A stretch of DNA of 64,000 nt from Anas platyrhynchos (GCF_047663525.1 NC_092611.1:7911001-7975000); one strand, 5' to 3'. Numbered from the stretch's first letter, positions 36,538 to 49,400 are shown. The notes: generated by a model from the letters alone, not told the origin. Translations and numbers: made by a program.

Positions 36538-36966
36538 ATGTCTGGCCGTGGCAAGAGCGGCGGTAAGGCCCGAGCTAAGGCCAAATCCCGTTCGTCCCGG
36601 GCCGGGCTGCAGTTCCCCGTCGGGCGCGTCCACCGGCTGCTGCGGCGCGGGCACTACGCGGAGCGGGTCGGGGCCGGCGCCCCGGTATACCTGGCGGCCG
36701 TGCTGGAGTACCTGACGGCCGAGATCCTGGAGCTGGCGGGCAACGCGGCCCGCGACAACAAGAAGACGCGAATCATCCCCCGGCACCTGCAGCTGGCCGT
36801 GCGCAACGACGAGGAGCTCAACAAGCTGCTGGGAGGCGTCACCATCGCGCAGGGCGGCGTCCTGCCCAACATCCAGGCCGTGCTGCTGCCCAAGAAGACG
36901 GGAGGAGGCAGCGCCGGCCCCACCAAGGCCGGCAAGAAGGGCGGGCAGCAGTCGCAGGAGTATTAA
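36538..36966 (+). CDS. H2AX: Histone H2A.X
   Basis: A single-exon ORF of 142 codons plus stop (human 143 aa). The histone-fold core is intact ([20 protein letters not shown], the acidic-patch stretch [12 protein letters not shown]). The H2A.X hallmark is the C-terminal SQEY, whose Ser is phosphorylated by ATM/ATR/DNA-PK at double-strand breaks and whose Tyr is the WSTF target. The linker ([20 protein letters not shown]) is bird-like rather than mammalian. The start is unambiguous ([20 protein letters not shown]). Being intronless with a histone stem-loop downstream is typical. It is convergent with HMBS. Confidence 0.98.
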   Translation: MSGRGKSGGKARAKAKSRSSRAGLQFPVGRVHRLLRRGHYAERVGAGAPVYLAAVLEYLTAEILELAGNAARDNKKTRIIPRHLQLAVRNDEELNKLLGGVTIAQGGVLPNIQAVLLPKKTGGGSAGPTKAGKKGGQQSQEY

Positions 36967-36999
36967 GCCGCCCTCCCCCCCCCCCCCGCACCACACAAA

Positions 37000-37015
37000 G
37001 GCCCTTTTCAGGGCC
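37000..37015 (+). terminator. Histone mRNA 3' stem-loop (SLBP site)
   Basis: GGCCCTTTTCAGGGCC is a perfect 6-bp stem with the canonical TTTC-type loop, flanked by ACAAA and ACC. It lies 34 nt after the H2AX stop and directs replication-dependent, non-polyadenylated processing. Confidence 0.95.
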
Positions 37016-37230
37016 ACCCCATTGCTCACCGGGAGAGCTGCGATCTGAAGGGGTGGGGGGGGAGCCGCGGCGCTGTCCCGCCGGGGTTTGGAAGGGGGCA
37101 GGGGGCGAGTGGAGCCGCCTGCAGCCCTCCCGGCCGCTGGCCGGCGCTGCGGAGCTGCGAGGAACGGGTCCGGGGGGCTCCAGGAAGCACTGGCAGACGC
37201 CACGTGCGGGCAGGCAGCCGGAAAAAGGGC

Positions 37231-37236
37231 AATAAA
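37231..37236 (+). terminator. Poly(A) signal AATAAA of H2AX
   Basis: AATAAA in GGGCAATAAAGGC lies 265 nt after the stop and beyond the stem-loop. It allows the longer polyadenylated H2AX mRNA known in mammals and used outside S phase. Confidence 0.8.
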
Positions 37237-37958
37237 GGCTCCCGAAACGCTCCTTCAGTCACAAAACAGGAGGTGCTCCATAAAGACACTTACTCTTGGG
37301 TGCTGACTTTGGCTGTATTTATCTGCTGTTGCATTCAGTGGACAGTACACCGAGAATAAACCATGCTTTGTTTCCAGAACAGGAAGCCTGTAACAGACTG
37401 GTTCGGTGTTTCTCACACAAGGCACTGTAATGCTTGAGCTCTGCTGCCAGGATGGAGAGAATAGCACATCAGGATGTTCCAGCTGTGAACCACAGTAACA
37501 GCAAGGAGCTGCCAGTTGCAGAGAAAGGCACAACTGTTCGACTTTAGCTCAAAGGCTAGAGTGGATGAATGGCTATCTCAGGCTATATCTACATGAGATG
37601 AGATAGCTAACCAGTTACTTAATAATTCATTAGGGGCAAGTGAGAAATTATCTGATAGCTTAAGATAAAACTCAATGGGATTATTTTGAACACAGCATTC
37701 CTCATGGAAAATTAACAGATGCTGTAATGAGAGCCTAACCATTCTCCTTCAGCGTTTCTGATGGGAGAACAGGCCCAAATAGTACACAATTACACAAAAT
37801 CAGTGATTACTGAAAATACTTTAGTCAGACTGGGACACTACAGTGCCCCATTCCTAAACGCAACAGGCAAACACCTTTTTTTTCCCCCCTAGCAACAAAA
37901 ATCTTTCAGTAAGCTTCAGATATAAAATCCCTGATCAGCATCACTACTCTGGAATTAG
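37237..37958. other. H2AX-HMBS convergent spacer, no gene seen
   Basis: AT-richer unique sequence between the two convergent transcript ends. No ORF with protein-like composition and no recognisable repeat. Confidence 0.5.
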
Positions 37959-37964
37959 TTTATT
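37959..37964 (-). terminator. Poly(A) signal AATAAA of HMBS
   Basis: TTTATT on the plus strand reads AATAAA on the HMBS strand, about 150 nt after the stop codon. It implies a very short 3'UTR. Confidence 0.6.
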
Positions 37965-38060
37965 ATTGCATATTTTTCTGCGCCCAAACATCAGGCAAGA
38001 CCGGTGTGAATGTTTAAAAAAATCCCTCTAAAGGCTGATAACAACAGCTGCAAAGGCTGA

Positions 38061-38117
38061 AGCAAGACTTGGAACAATCTTGCTCCAAGTCTTGCTAAAC
38101 CTCACCACAGGTTTAGC
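38061..38117 (-). other. Two overlapping hairpins at the HMBS stop codon and start of the 3'UTR
   Basis: An 8-bp stem (38094-38101 with 38110-38117, loop 8 nt) includes the TAA stop codon. A second, 13-bp perfect stem (38061-38073 with 38084-38096, loop 10 nt) follows at once. The two share three bases (38094-38096), so they cannot both form fully. Confidence 0.75.
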
Positions 38118-41100
38118 AGGCATCATTAAGCTGCCTTGCCACACTCAGGATGTGCTTAGCTCCCTTGCTCAGAAGTAAACTAGCCAGTTCAACACCAAGG
38201 TTCTCCGCAGCTTCCTGCGCCTGACCAGCGACATTCCTGGCTGTGATGCCAACGTGCTGCACATCGTCATTTGGTCCATCTTCATTCTGCAAACATAAAT
38301 GTATCGACGTAAGGCAGTAGGAAGGTGTGGACAATGAATTGAACATGAAAAACGAGATAGAACCCCTGGTCAAGGAAGTTGAGAACACCATTGGTGCAGA
38401 GTTTCCAAGAACTCTCAGCAATGGGGAGGGGGTAGGGACTGAAGCTGAGACACTGAAGAACCAGACCAAAAGTAATTGATTTCAAGAGGTCTGGTTTTGT
38501 CATTCAACTTCAGGTTTGGCTTATGAACCCAATGTGCTTTACGTACCTGTTGCGGATAACTAACACTGGTCTGCATAGTCTCTTTCAGGCTATCAGATCC
38601 ATCCAAACTGTAGACTGCACCTGTCAAATACAACTTTGAAAGACACAGAAGGTATTAATGCCACATTAAAAAACAACACGCAAAATGCACAGACAAGCCT
38701 AGAAGGGAACACTTTTGTAGTCCAGTAGGATCAGCTAGAATAGCAGCATGACAGAGCTTTAAGACAAGTAATCCCTTTTACAGAAGATGCAACTTCCAAG
38801 GAACAAGCTGAATTCTTTTATAACTTCCCACCTACTTAATCATAGTCTGTTGTATAAAAGCACAGATTTTCTGGAGTTCAACACATCCAGACCACAGGGC
38901 AACACTACCTTTAGAGAAGGTGAGGGGGAAATAAACTATCATAATAAGGGGATTTTCTAAAAGACTTGATCTCAGTAACCAGACCCATTCTCATTGTCCT
39001 GTTTTAGAGAGTAACCTGGAAGGCTTGCGTCAGAACCCCATCTGCCCTACTGTACCATAAAGATGTCTGCTGGAGTTGCCTTCAGGGAAGTATCAGGGAA
39101 TGTGCACACACTGGTACAGTTCCCCAGAAATAATCCCAGATAAATACAAAATATTCCTCACCTGGCCATCTTTCAGCGTGCTGCTAACTGCAACAGGGAC
39201 ACTACAGCCACCCTCCTAGAACAAAAAAGTTGACAATGGAGTTTTCTCCCCAACATGTTCAAACCAGAAGCACCTGAAAAGTACGTGCTGCACAAAACCC
39301 CACTTCCTAAATCACAAATAGGCTCTACTAGCAGTTTTAAGAAAGCGGGACATCAGTTTAACTGTAGCAGAGCTGTACTGATCGCTGCAAGAAGAGCAAG
39401 GATGCCACACGTACCAAACGTTTCATAAAGGCCCTCTCAGCAATGCAGCATAGTACGGTTTCTCCATCGTGCAGGGCAGATACCATATTCAGTATTTCTT
39501 GGTCTTTGGCACGGACTTCCACTGCTAATGCCCCCTATAAGGAGATAATAACAAAAATAAATAAATCCTCAACTTAGGCATCTCTGTGCACACTCAGCAG
39601 TTGTCACAAATCAGAATGATCCTTGTGGGTCCCTTCCAACTCAGGATATTCTAGGATTCTCTGACTCCTGTTTACACACTGGGAATTCACCCAGGCTGGA
39701 GAATAATTGCAGCACATAATGATGCTTGCAATCACTAATGCACAGCCAGCTCAGATTTCTCAAGTTTGATACCAGCTGTGCAACACTTTGTAAACTCAGC
39801 TACATGCCCAGCATGGGCTGGAGCAGTTTGCCTAGAAACAAGAGCACTAACAGTGTGCCCCAAGGCAGGTGTTTCAGCTCCACACAGCCAGAGTTAGGTG
39901 TGTAAGGGAGTGTAACAGTGCAAATACTGTAGTGGCTTTGCACAATTAGCCCTGCACTGCACAACACTCACCCTGCCACATTCACGGCCTGCCTGATACT
40001 TGCAGAGTTGCCCCAGTGTAGTCATGCTACACATTACCTCTACCATTTACCTCTTTCTATAGCTGATGGAAATCAGCCCCCTGCCACACAAGCTCATAAA
40101 GCTGACTAACGTTCTTCCCACAAGCTGTGCATAAGCAGCCTAACAGGCAACAAGATCAATGTAATTGTTCTTTGGCAACAAACACAAACGTAGTATTTGA
40201 CTGCCACAGTCAACCACTTGACATGTCCTACTGCTGCTCATTTTCCATACGCAGTCAGGTGTACGGTAGAAAAGCTGTAACACACCTGTCCGACAGCATA
40301 GAGGCAATCTTCAGGGCTCAGGAGCTGGAAGAAAGTAAAACCAGAATTAAATCACATTGCATTTTTCAGAACATAGGAAACAGGAGTTGAATTCTGTGCT
40401 CACCTCTACCATTGATTTCATGCCCAACCACGGATATATCACCTCCCCCTTCCCACCCCTCGGTGTTTCCATCCCTAAGGTGAGAAGAAGCACCTTCCTT
40501 CACCTGGGCAGTAACACTTCCTTAGTTAACCTGAAAAGTCTTAGTCATGCACTGCTGTGCTGCTGCACACAAGTACTGTGACATGCTGGGAGATATTACA
40601 AACTGTTACTGCACTGTGGAAAGCCGCATGGTAAAAAAATTATGTATGAAGAGAAACAAACAAATCAAATCCTCCCTGAACCACATCAGATCTCAAGGGA
40701 ATGTGACCATGGATTCAGCAAACTAAATGTACGCCTTCAATGAGACAAACACAAGGTCTAAGAGGCAAGCAGGCAGATTCAGAACAGTATTCTATGCTTT
40801 GCCACTCACCTGACCAATGCGATTCTCCCAGCCCATTCTCTTCAGCCCAGCAGCAGCCAGGATTATGGCACTGAACTCTTCCTTCTCATCGAGCTTCTTT
40901 AAGCGGGTATTTAAATTCCCTCTCTGTAAAAGCGGTTAAGTATAGAAACAGCATGCAAGCAGTCCTACAACCACTTCACATTAACTTGTCTGTGTTTACA
41001 GAATCCAACAGTCTTCAGATTAGAATCAGTCGGGATACCGTCCTGAAAGAAGTCAGGTAGTATAAATCAGCCTTGATGCTAGATTTTGCATCAACTTTTA

Positions 41101-44100
41101 TTACCCTTCATGGAGCTTTATCCAGAACCCACAATTTGTCATGAAAGGATACGATATCTCTGAATTCTAGATGAGGAAACTTCTTTTTGAGCTGGGCTGC
41201 TCGACGAAGCGAACTGGTTCCAATCACGCTGTTGAGAAAATTAAATCAATGAAATCCAGAATACTCCTGCACTTCCCTCCATCTGGAGATGTCAGAAGTT
41301 TTAAGCAAACAAACATTTTTTTCCTTCCTCTTAGGATGGAAATGAAGATCCAAGAGCCTGCCAATGATTTATACCTTCTCTGAACACGTAAAAAACACTC
41401 ATTGAGGTTTAACATAAGAACTAGCTGAAACTAGGTGCAGGCAAGCCACTCCCAGTAGTGGATTTAGAGTGAATGCTTCTGGAGGGTAGCCACAAGAGAC
41501 GGTCAAGGACTGATGAAACTTCCATTTAAAACAGAAGGTTTAAATGTGTGGAGGTTTAAATGTTTAACACAGACCCCATAATGTTTTAGTATATTGTCAG
41601 TGGGAAAAAAAAACAACAACAACAAAAAAACACTTTGAAAATAGGTTGTCTAACTTGACAACACAGAACGCTAGACAGTAAGCATTTATTTTCTAGAGAT
41701 GCGCACCATTCACTCTTCTTGGTAATCTGGAACCTAAAGCAGGTAAGATTTTCACACCGCCCAGATGCATGGAAGTGTGAGTCCACATTTGTGGACTCTA
41801 TAATCTCTATAAAAACGCATAGGAAATTAGTCAGGTAACTCCAAAGGCAGAAACTACTTATGCTCCCAGCAGAACCACAGAAAAGTGATACCAAAAAAAG
41901 GTAACAAAAATCAGAATTGGCTGGGAGGAAACGAGAATGGTTCGGGACCATGCAAGTTAAAATGCTGCACTAGACACCCTGGCTGCAGGGCATGCATTCA
42001 TTCCCCTGCAATAAGCAGAATATAAAGGACCTGGTGTTCACTCTGGAGGTTGAGATAAGAAAGGGTCTCACTTGAAGAAGTGCTGCATCTCAAAAGGTGG
42101 CAGGAGATAGCCAAACTGACTCAGTCTACAGCACTCCCAAGACAGCGTTGCTTTTTTCAGCAAGTGGATTCAGTGTAACATACGTGAAAGTTAATTGAAG
42201 GCAGTGTAAAACCACTACAGGATAAAGTAAGGAGCTTGATTTGTCACTAGGAAATATCAACAAGTTTCTCCCTTCCATTTTTACATCTTACTGTCTTCCC
42301 TTTCTCCCCACTCACCTCTTTTCCGGAAGGAGACTAAGTGTTTTTCCACAGTTCTTGGGGTGAAAGACAACAGCATCAAGTGGGGATTCCCTTCTGCAAA
42401 ATAATACAAGAGCAGAATGACATCATTTAAACGGAAGGTTGTTAAGGTCAACAGTTCTGATATTGGCCCCCAAAGGAGCTGGCTCTAGCTCCAAAAGACT
42501 TCTTCACCATTGTAAAAATAAGGAGTTCCAGTACACCTGATGGCTACAGAACACTAGGACAACTCCAGTTGTTCCACTGTTTCAGAGAATAATCAAAGGG
42601 CAAACAAACTGAACCAAGACTACCTCAGCTGCCTTTGCTTTTCTGCCATTACTCACACTGCAAAACGCACGTCCCTCAGAGAATCAAGAATAAGCCCATA
42701 CTTACTTGCAGACAGCACCAATGGTAAAGCCGGGAGGAAGAGAAGTTGGCAGGTCCTTCAAGGAGTGAACTACCAGGTCAACTCTAAAAATTACAGGACA
42801 GTAATCACAGCACTGAACAGATGGTTGGGTCACACGGTACCCACCAGAGACCTACAGGTAACGTACAGAAAAGTATAAATTCACCCTGGGAATTAATTTG
42901 GAGGAGAGAGGATTTTCAGGATTCTATAGCCACAACTACTGCAGTATTATTGTTTCATCCCAAAAAAGTAATTTCACCTTTCTCTGTCCATCTTTTCTAA
43001 CCTGGAAAATTAAGTGTTGTGATCTTTATTTTTAAACCTACTTTAACTAAGCCATAAGCAAGCACCACAGCAACCCTCCCCGTGATATTACAAAAAGCAA
43101 AAGCTGTAATTTCTGCTCCAGCATGAATCTGAACTGAGTTCTCCTGTAGAAGTTACTCCAGAAAGCAGCACAACTTGCTCACGCGCAATTCTCCTAAATA
43201 TTTAGCATGCAAACATTTTAAGAAATATGGTCACACAATAACACTGAATGTTATGCCATGTTAACGTGAAATACACTAAAACAAAATATTAACACAACCA
43301 AGCAAAATATTTTTTAAAATAAAGTATTCCCAAGCAGGTATTACATCCACTCTGACAAACACGTAATGCAAATCACAGCAGAAAAAAAAATAAACTGTAA
43401 CCAGGGCAGAATAAGCATCACAATGCCAGTCCAAAATGCAAGGCCTAAGTCCAGGGTAGAAAGTTAAAAGAAAGAAAAGAGCCAATGACTAGAGACAATG
43501 ACTTAGCAAAGAATTTGTCATGTAACCAGACATGTAGCGGAACAGAAGAAAACTAGATCACATGGCAGCAAAGCAAAAACTGTCTGAAGAGCATGAATGC
43601 TAGACAAGGAAGAACAAAACAACAGCAACCCCAATTCTCCCCCCCCCAAAGAAAAAAAAAATAATAATCAGGCTCTTACTCATTTCTTTCGAGTGCGTTT
43701 TCTAGTTCTTTGGTGAAAAGGCTCTTCTCCCCAATCTACGTGTAAATGGAGGAATATGAATCACAAAAGAAAAATCTGCAAATATACCACCAAATACTAT
43801 TACTTCATGAGTACAAAAAGAAGATGCCCTTTACCTTGGAAAGTGCTGTATCCAGGATCTTATCTCCAGTTGTTGACATGGCAACTGCTCAGAAAGAGCA
43901 CAGATAAAGTGTGAGGTATGGTCAGAGCACATAGGCCTAGACTGAAAGCATCTACACAAGTGTAACAAGCAATGCACTCTTACACACTTATGTGTAATGT
44001 GTGCACAGACTCAATACAAGAGCAGCTCACTCCTAAGAATACATCGCACTCAACCATGTTAAGTGAGAATGACACATTCTTCACTGTCCTTAAAAACACA

Positions 44101-46106
44101 GAGAAAGAAAGAGTGCAGGTTTTGGGAATGACCAACTGAAAGGACATTGCCCAGATCTTTCTCCAGAGAGTCAGTGAGCAGATACTCAGCAGCTCTCTCC
44201 AGTGCAAGTGTGCTTTCAGTTATTCCTATGCTGTTGAATACCACAAGCCCCAGACAGGGAAGTGTCCTGAACACAGTCCAGAGGGCAGCCACATTGATAC
44301 CACGTTCTCCAATGAAGCAACACAATGTCACCTGCATGACAGATTGACAGACGCAGGGCCCCAGTCACTAGGAGCTTGTGAAATCCTCCTCCCATGGAAA
44401 ATACCAGCAGCAGTTGCTCAGCCACACAGCCTAAATGAATTCAGACTGCACTCTTAGATAACGGGGCAAATCATCCTCCTCTTGACAGTATTCTGTATGC
44501 ACATCTTGTACAAAGATAACTGGCTGGCTCCTACTGCAATCTACACCAGAGCAGAAACAAAAAAACCCACACCACCTACCAATCTCGAAGTGAAGGTCTG
44601 GGTGTAACTCACGGAGCATCTCAACTACACTGTCGGTCTGAATCCGGGCCAGCTGCAACAAAGCAGAAAGCAAAGCCCTATACAAAAAGCACATCAGCTA
44701 CACAGTAGCTAGAGAGAACTTTGCCATTCTTTGATGGTTATGCATAAATTACCACTAAGTTCTCTAAGCTGTAAATATTAAAAAAAAGTAGCCCCAAGTA
44801 CAATAGCTCATACATACAAACCCACATCATGACCGGCGCATTTCACCAAATAATTGTTTGTATCTAAGCAGCAAAACAGCCTCTCCCCAGATCCAACACT
44901 GTTGCGATCCAAACAGTGCCAAGTCAGAACAGAAAGAATTTACTGAGTTAGGAAAATCGACTGAAGCGGAAGGCTGCGTGTTGGGATTCACTCACTCTGC
45001 TTGCAGGTGCATTAAGGTCATTAGCTGTTCCCATCATTGCCCTTGCACTTAAACAGCATTTACGTACCTAACTTTAAGGCACTTTGTTCCACATCTCAAA
45101 TCCCACTGCTGACAGATGCCTGCTTACTGGCAAGTGTAAAGGCAAGCAGAACCATCCTCCTGGCACTCAGTGATGAAAGAAAAAGTCATACACATACTGG
45201 ATACCCCCTGCTACTTCTAAGAGTGTGAATATTACCAATACTGCAAGTTTTGGTAGGAACCAGTTGGATTTCACTTTGCCTGTGGAAGACTTACAGTTGG
45301 TGGTAAACGTGAGCTATTTTTAAGAGCACAACTTTATTTAGAAATTCTACAGACACAAACAAAAGGTCTGCAGAAGCAGCAAACAAAAGATGTTAGAGCA
45401 GTAAGATAAATGAAGAATATTCTCTTTTATGATGATAGTAGAAGCAATAAGAACACCGTGATGTTATTGGCTCATTCTACACGTGCAGCAGTAGTCGAGC
45501 AGCCACAGCTGAGCAGCTGTTTTCGCTTCTCTCCCTGTAATGAAGCGAGTAGCCTGGGGCAGCTAACTTTGTTCTCCGGACGGCGCTTTCCCTACATATA
45601 AAATGAGTGCGAAGGGAAGCTGCTGCTTGCAAAGCCTCAGGTTAGAAAAAACAGTTAAAAAAGCCTCTGCCACCCCCCCCCCCCTTTCTTCCTAGAACAA
45701 ACCCACCGGGACGAGCGAGATTACGGCGGGACAGGGCACAGGGGCGCGGGGCCGCTTATCGCCCTTGACGGGCCGGCTCCTCCCTGCTGCACCGCGCTGC
45801 AACGGGAACCCTGAGGGCCGAAGAACGCCGAGCAGGACCCCCGGGGGGGCAATACCGGGAGAAGGCCCGGGGAGAAGCCCCCCCACCCCCTCCGTGTCAC
45901 CCCCGGCGCCCCCCGCCGCCTACCTGGCTCCGCCGGGTGCCCACTCGGACCGCTCTGCCGCCCACGCCGTTCTCGCCCTGCGGCAACAAGCGGGTCAGCG
46001 GCCGGCCGGACCCCTCCCGGTGCCCTCCTCCTCCCCTCACCCCCGGTGTGTCCCCCCCAAAGCCCCCCAGACCCCGACTCACGGCGGCCGGGCCCGGCTC
46101 CGCCAT
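38113..46106 (-). CDS. HMBS: HMBS, hydroxymethylbilane synthase (porphobilinogen deaminase)
   Basis: Exons: 46083-46106, 45924-45977, 44580-44652, 43835-43884, 43680-43735, 42706-42783, 42316-42393, 41153-41228, 40810-40923, 40286-40324, 39415-39534, 39162-39215, 38547-38633, 38113-38286. They join to 358 codons plus stop (human ubiquitous form 361). This cytosolic enzyme polymerises four porphobilinogen molecules into hydroxymethylbilane in haem synthesis. Key parts are [35 protein letters not shown] with the catalytic Asp, the substrate-binding arginines in [11 protein letters not shown] and RGNLNTRL, and [10 protein letters not shown] with the Cys that carries the dipyrromethane cofactor. 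Intron 8 is U12-type. The first coding intron is only 105 bp and exon 2 lacks an internal Met. The gene follows VPS11 in tandem after about 280 bp. Confidence 0.97.
39615..39664 (+). mobile_element. CR1 LINE 3'-end fragment
   Basis: GATCCTTGTGGGTCCCTTCC, then AACTCAGGATATTCTAGGAT, matches the extreme 3' end of a CR1 subfamily, in an HMBS intron and antisense to the gene. About 50 bp. Confidence 0.85.
40924..41152 (-). other. HMBS: U12-type GT-AG intron 8 of HMBS
   Basis: The 5' splice site is GTATCCTTT (41144-41152), a full match to the minor-spliceosome donor. A branch-like ACTTAAC (40935-40941) has its branch adenosine about 12 nt from the acceptor, and there is no long pyrimidine tract. 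Splicing here joins LEFRDI to RGNLNTRL as in other vertebrate HMBS proteins. Confidence 0.85.
45673..45684. repeat. Poly(C) tract in HMBS intron 2
   Basis: A run of about 12 C followed by TTTCTTCC. Homopolymer only. Confidence 0.8.
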
Positions 46107-46382
46107 GGCGCCGCCTCCCTCCCCTCAGCGCTCCCCGCTCCGCTCCATGGCGCGGCCCCGCCCCTCCTACGTCACATCCGGGCCGCTCGCCCCGCCCCCC
46201 CCGGGGCTTCCCGCGCCGGGTCCGCGCGGCTCCGGTACGGCCACGTGGGTGCGGGCGGCCCCAGTACGGCCCCATGGGACCGGGCAGCCCCGTTACAGCC
46301 CGGCCCCGTTAAAGCCCAGCGGTACCGGGCAGCCCCGTTAAAGCCCGGCCCCGTTATCACAGCGCGGTGCCGAACAGCCCCG

Positions 46383-46388
46383 TTTATT
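46383..46388 (-). terminator. Poly(A) signal AATAAA of VPS11
   Basis: AATAAA on the VPS11 strand lies 68 nt after the stop codon and about 280 bp upstream of the HMBS start codon, so VPS11 ends just before the HMBS promoter. Confidence 0.7.
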
Positions 46389-46455
46389 GCCACGCGGTAC
46401 CGGACAGCCCCGCGCTCTTCCCCGCCCGGTGGTCACAACCACACAGCCGCCGCCG

Positions 46456-49400
46456 TTAGGTGCCGCGCCTGCCGTGCAGGAGCAGCTCCCGGTGCAGCCC
46501 GGCCTCCAGGCTCGCGGGGGGCTTCCCCGGGGGTAGGTCGGTGATGAGGGTCAGCTTGTTGAAGACGCCGCGTCCGAAGTAGTCGGCGACGACGGAGAAG
46601 CCGTCGTTGGAGCACTTGAGCTGCAGGGTACAAAGCAGCACCGTCAGCGCCCGGGCTCTGCCTTCCCTGCCCCTCTACCTACAGCCCCTGCAGCTCCAGT
46701 CACTCCCTTGCCATTCCCTGTAAATGCCGTGGCAGCAGCAGCTTCTTACCCTGCTGTTACCGTTTGTGCCACTGGGGCAGTTTATCTGAAGTATGAAAGC
46801 TTCTGCATTAGCTTACAGTGTCCCAATGTGCTAACATGTTCCAGCTGGTATCCCATTCTCAGCTTACCTCCTGAATTTTTTTGGAAACACTGACATAGAA
46901 GCAATACTTCCGATATGCCGTCCTACCCCACTCTGACCCCAAAACTTTCCTTCTTCCTTCATTTATGCCAGGCAACTTGTTGATCAGCTGCCCACGGGAC
47001 AGATCTAGACCCATTTCAGGATGAAGTGACAACAGTCCCTCTTCCATCTTTGCAAAACATCAAGGAATCTCCATACCCTGTACTAGTCACTCTAGCTCCT
47101 AAGGCCTCAGCATCCTCAATCAACATACTTTCAGCTTTACCCTTCTCTACCAGCCACTGGGGGATCTCCAGAGCAATCCACTTAAAAAAAAAAAAAAAGC
47201 TGGAAGGACACTGGAATGGGCTGCCCAGGGAAGTGGTGGAATCACCATCCCTGGAGGGCTTTAAAAGATGTTTAGATGTAGAGCTTAGGGATGTGGTTTA
47301 GTGGAGGACTTGTGTTAGGTCAGAGGTTGGACCTTAGAGCTCTCTTCCAACCTAAATGATTCTGTGACATATAACATTACCCTACCTGATGCTGAAACTG
47401 ATCGTGCAGATCTCTCTTCTGCTCCTGAGCCCGGATCATATCCATCACTTTGCGGTTTTCAGGCATGCAAGTAGGACATTCTGAGTCACTGTCCGAGTAG
47501 CTCTCAAAGCAGTGCTGGTGGAAGGAATGACCACACAGGAAGTGGACTGAAGGAAGCTCCAGGGCACTGGTACAGATACTACACTTGGTCTTCTGAAAGA
47601 TCTTGGGACTGAAAGCGACAGAAAGCAGAAGGAAAAACAGAAGTAAAGAACAAAAGAAAAACAAAGTGAATTTTTAATTACTGAAGTAGAACAGCAGCTC
47701 TGCTGTAGACAAGACACCACAGTCCTGCACCTTGCTTTTAGCTCTTCAATCTCCTGGCGGATCCTTGTGGTTTCTTCTCTGTATTTTAGAATTCTTTGCT
47801 CATCCTGCTCGATCTGGCAGCTCTGCTTCTGCAGCTTGTTGACAAGATAATCCTTAATCACAGACAGCGTGGCCGTGGAGTTGTGAGCCAGTGTCTGCAC
47901 AACTGAGGATAACCAAGAGGTTAGTTTAAACACAAGCAAAGAAACTGCAGCTACACTGGTCCTACCTGGACAGACCACTTTGCTTTAAGAGGCTACTTAC
48001 AGGCAAAGACAATCAGAAACCTCATTTAAAGACCAAAGTTTCAGCTTGCACTCTGGAGGGCCCCTGCTTCCAAAAAGACATGACTGGTCTGGGCTGTCTA
48101 AACATGATCCCAAAGAGGCAAAGCAACGATCTAGTGGACTGGATTCTATTTTAGCTTCTCTCCCAATCCACAGCAGGAGTTCAGGCAAGCCCTTCATCTT
48201 CCAACACTGATAGAACAGAAACAATTCACAGACATCCCGGTGACTGAAACCACACATCTTCTGCTCTGATTAGGGAGCTACGACTGGCATCACATTTTCC
48301 TATAGAGAAGGTCCTTGTTTCAAATGGTGGGCTCAAACTTCATTGATACTTCTCTCAAATTTCTAGTCTACAGAGTGCTATAAAAAAATGGTTTAGGTGC
48401 CACATGTCATTATTACCAAGCAGCGGAGGCATAAGGTTCTTGTTCTCTATGTGTTTCAGCACCGCAGCAATATACTCCTTGCAGTCCTCCTCCTTCCGTG
48501 CAAAATAGCCGAGAGCCTGTTCCCAGAGACATGCCTCCTGGTCTCCATACAACTCACACACCTCAATCACCTTCTTGTACTGCTCATTCTGCATGTGGTA
48601 GTGCATGATCTGTTGGAAGCTACAGAAAAGAGCAACACATCAACAAGAAGAATCTACTTCTCTTTTTGAGAGGTTATAGGAATCCCAGGTTTTCATGCAG
48701 CCGTGCAATCCCCAAACATTCCCACAGAACCAAAGCCTGGTCTGTCATCCATTCTCCACATCACTGCCCTGCTCCAACAGTAGGATATTTTCAGCTGAGC
48801 TATTATCTGTACAGTTCCTATCTTGGGATACTCAAGGAGCCCTCACCATTGTAGGGCAGGGACAATTACAGCTCAGAAATTCCTGGAGTGGAGCAAGCAA
48901 TAGTACTCTGTGGAGAAAAGCAACACTCACAGTTTGCCCTGTTCATAGAGGTAGAGGACACCGTCCTTGAAGTTGTGCATCTGACATAAGACCAAGGCCT
49001 TATCAAAGACTGTTTTGAACCTTCCACTCTTCAGGAGAGTGAGTGCTTCATTGTGCAGCTTTTCCTTGATCTACAGGAAACAGAAATGAGAGGTAGCTGG
49101 GAAGCAACACACACTCAAATATTTTGCATTAAAATGTGACAAACAGTTGCAGCTTTCTAAAGAGGAGCAAAGTCCTTCTGTTTGCCCTATATCCCCTTTA
49201 AGCAGAGAAGACAGTTTCTTTCATCCAAACAGCCGGCATCCCCCAGAGATGAGGGCAAGCATATATAGCTGGTTTTGTGGGAGTGGCATCTGCCCACAGA
49301 GATTGTATTGTCTGGAAACTGTACTTCACTGAGACTCATACAAAAACTCAGCCTCACTAAAACGAGCACTCTTCAAGCTAGCAGGTTGCTTTCTCATTTA

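Noticed and set aside
36271-37203. 310-codon minus-strand ORF over H2AX
   Set aside because: It is the antisense shadow of the codon-biased H2AX gene and its GC-rich flanks.
45765-46544. 259-codon plus-strand ORF
   Set aside because: Low-complexity Pro/Arg/Ala reading of the HMBS CpG-rich promoter. The true exons are on the minus strand.
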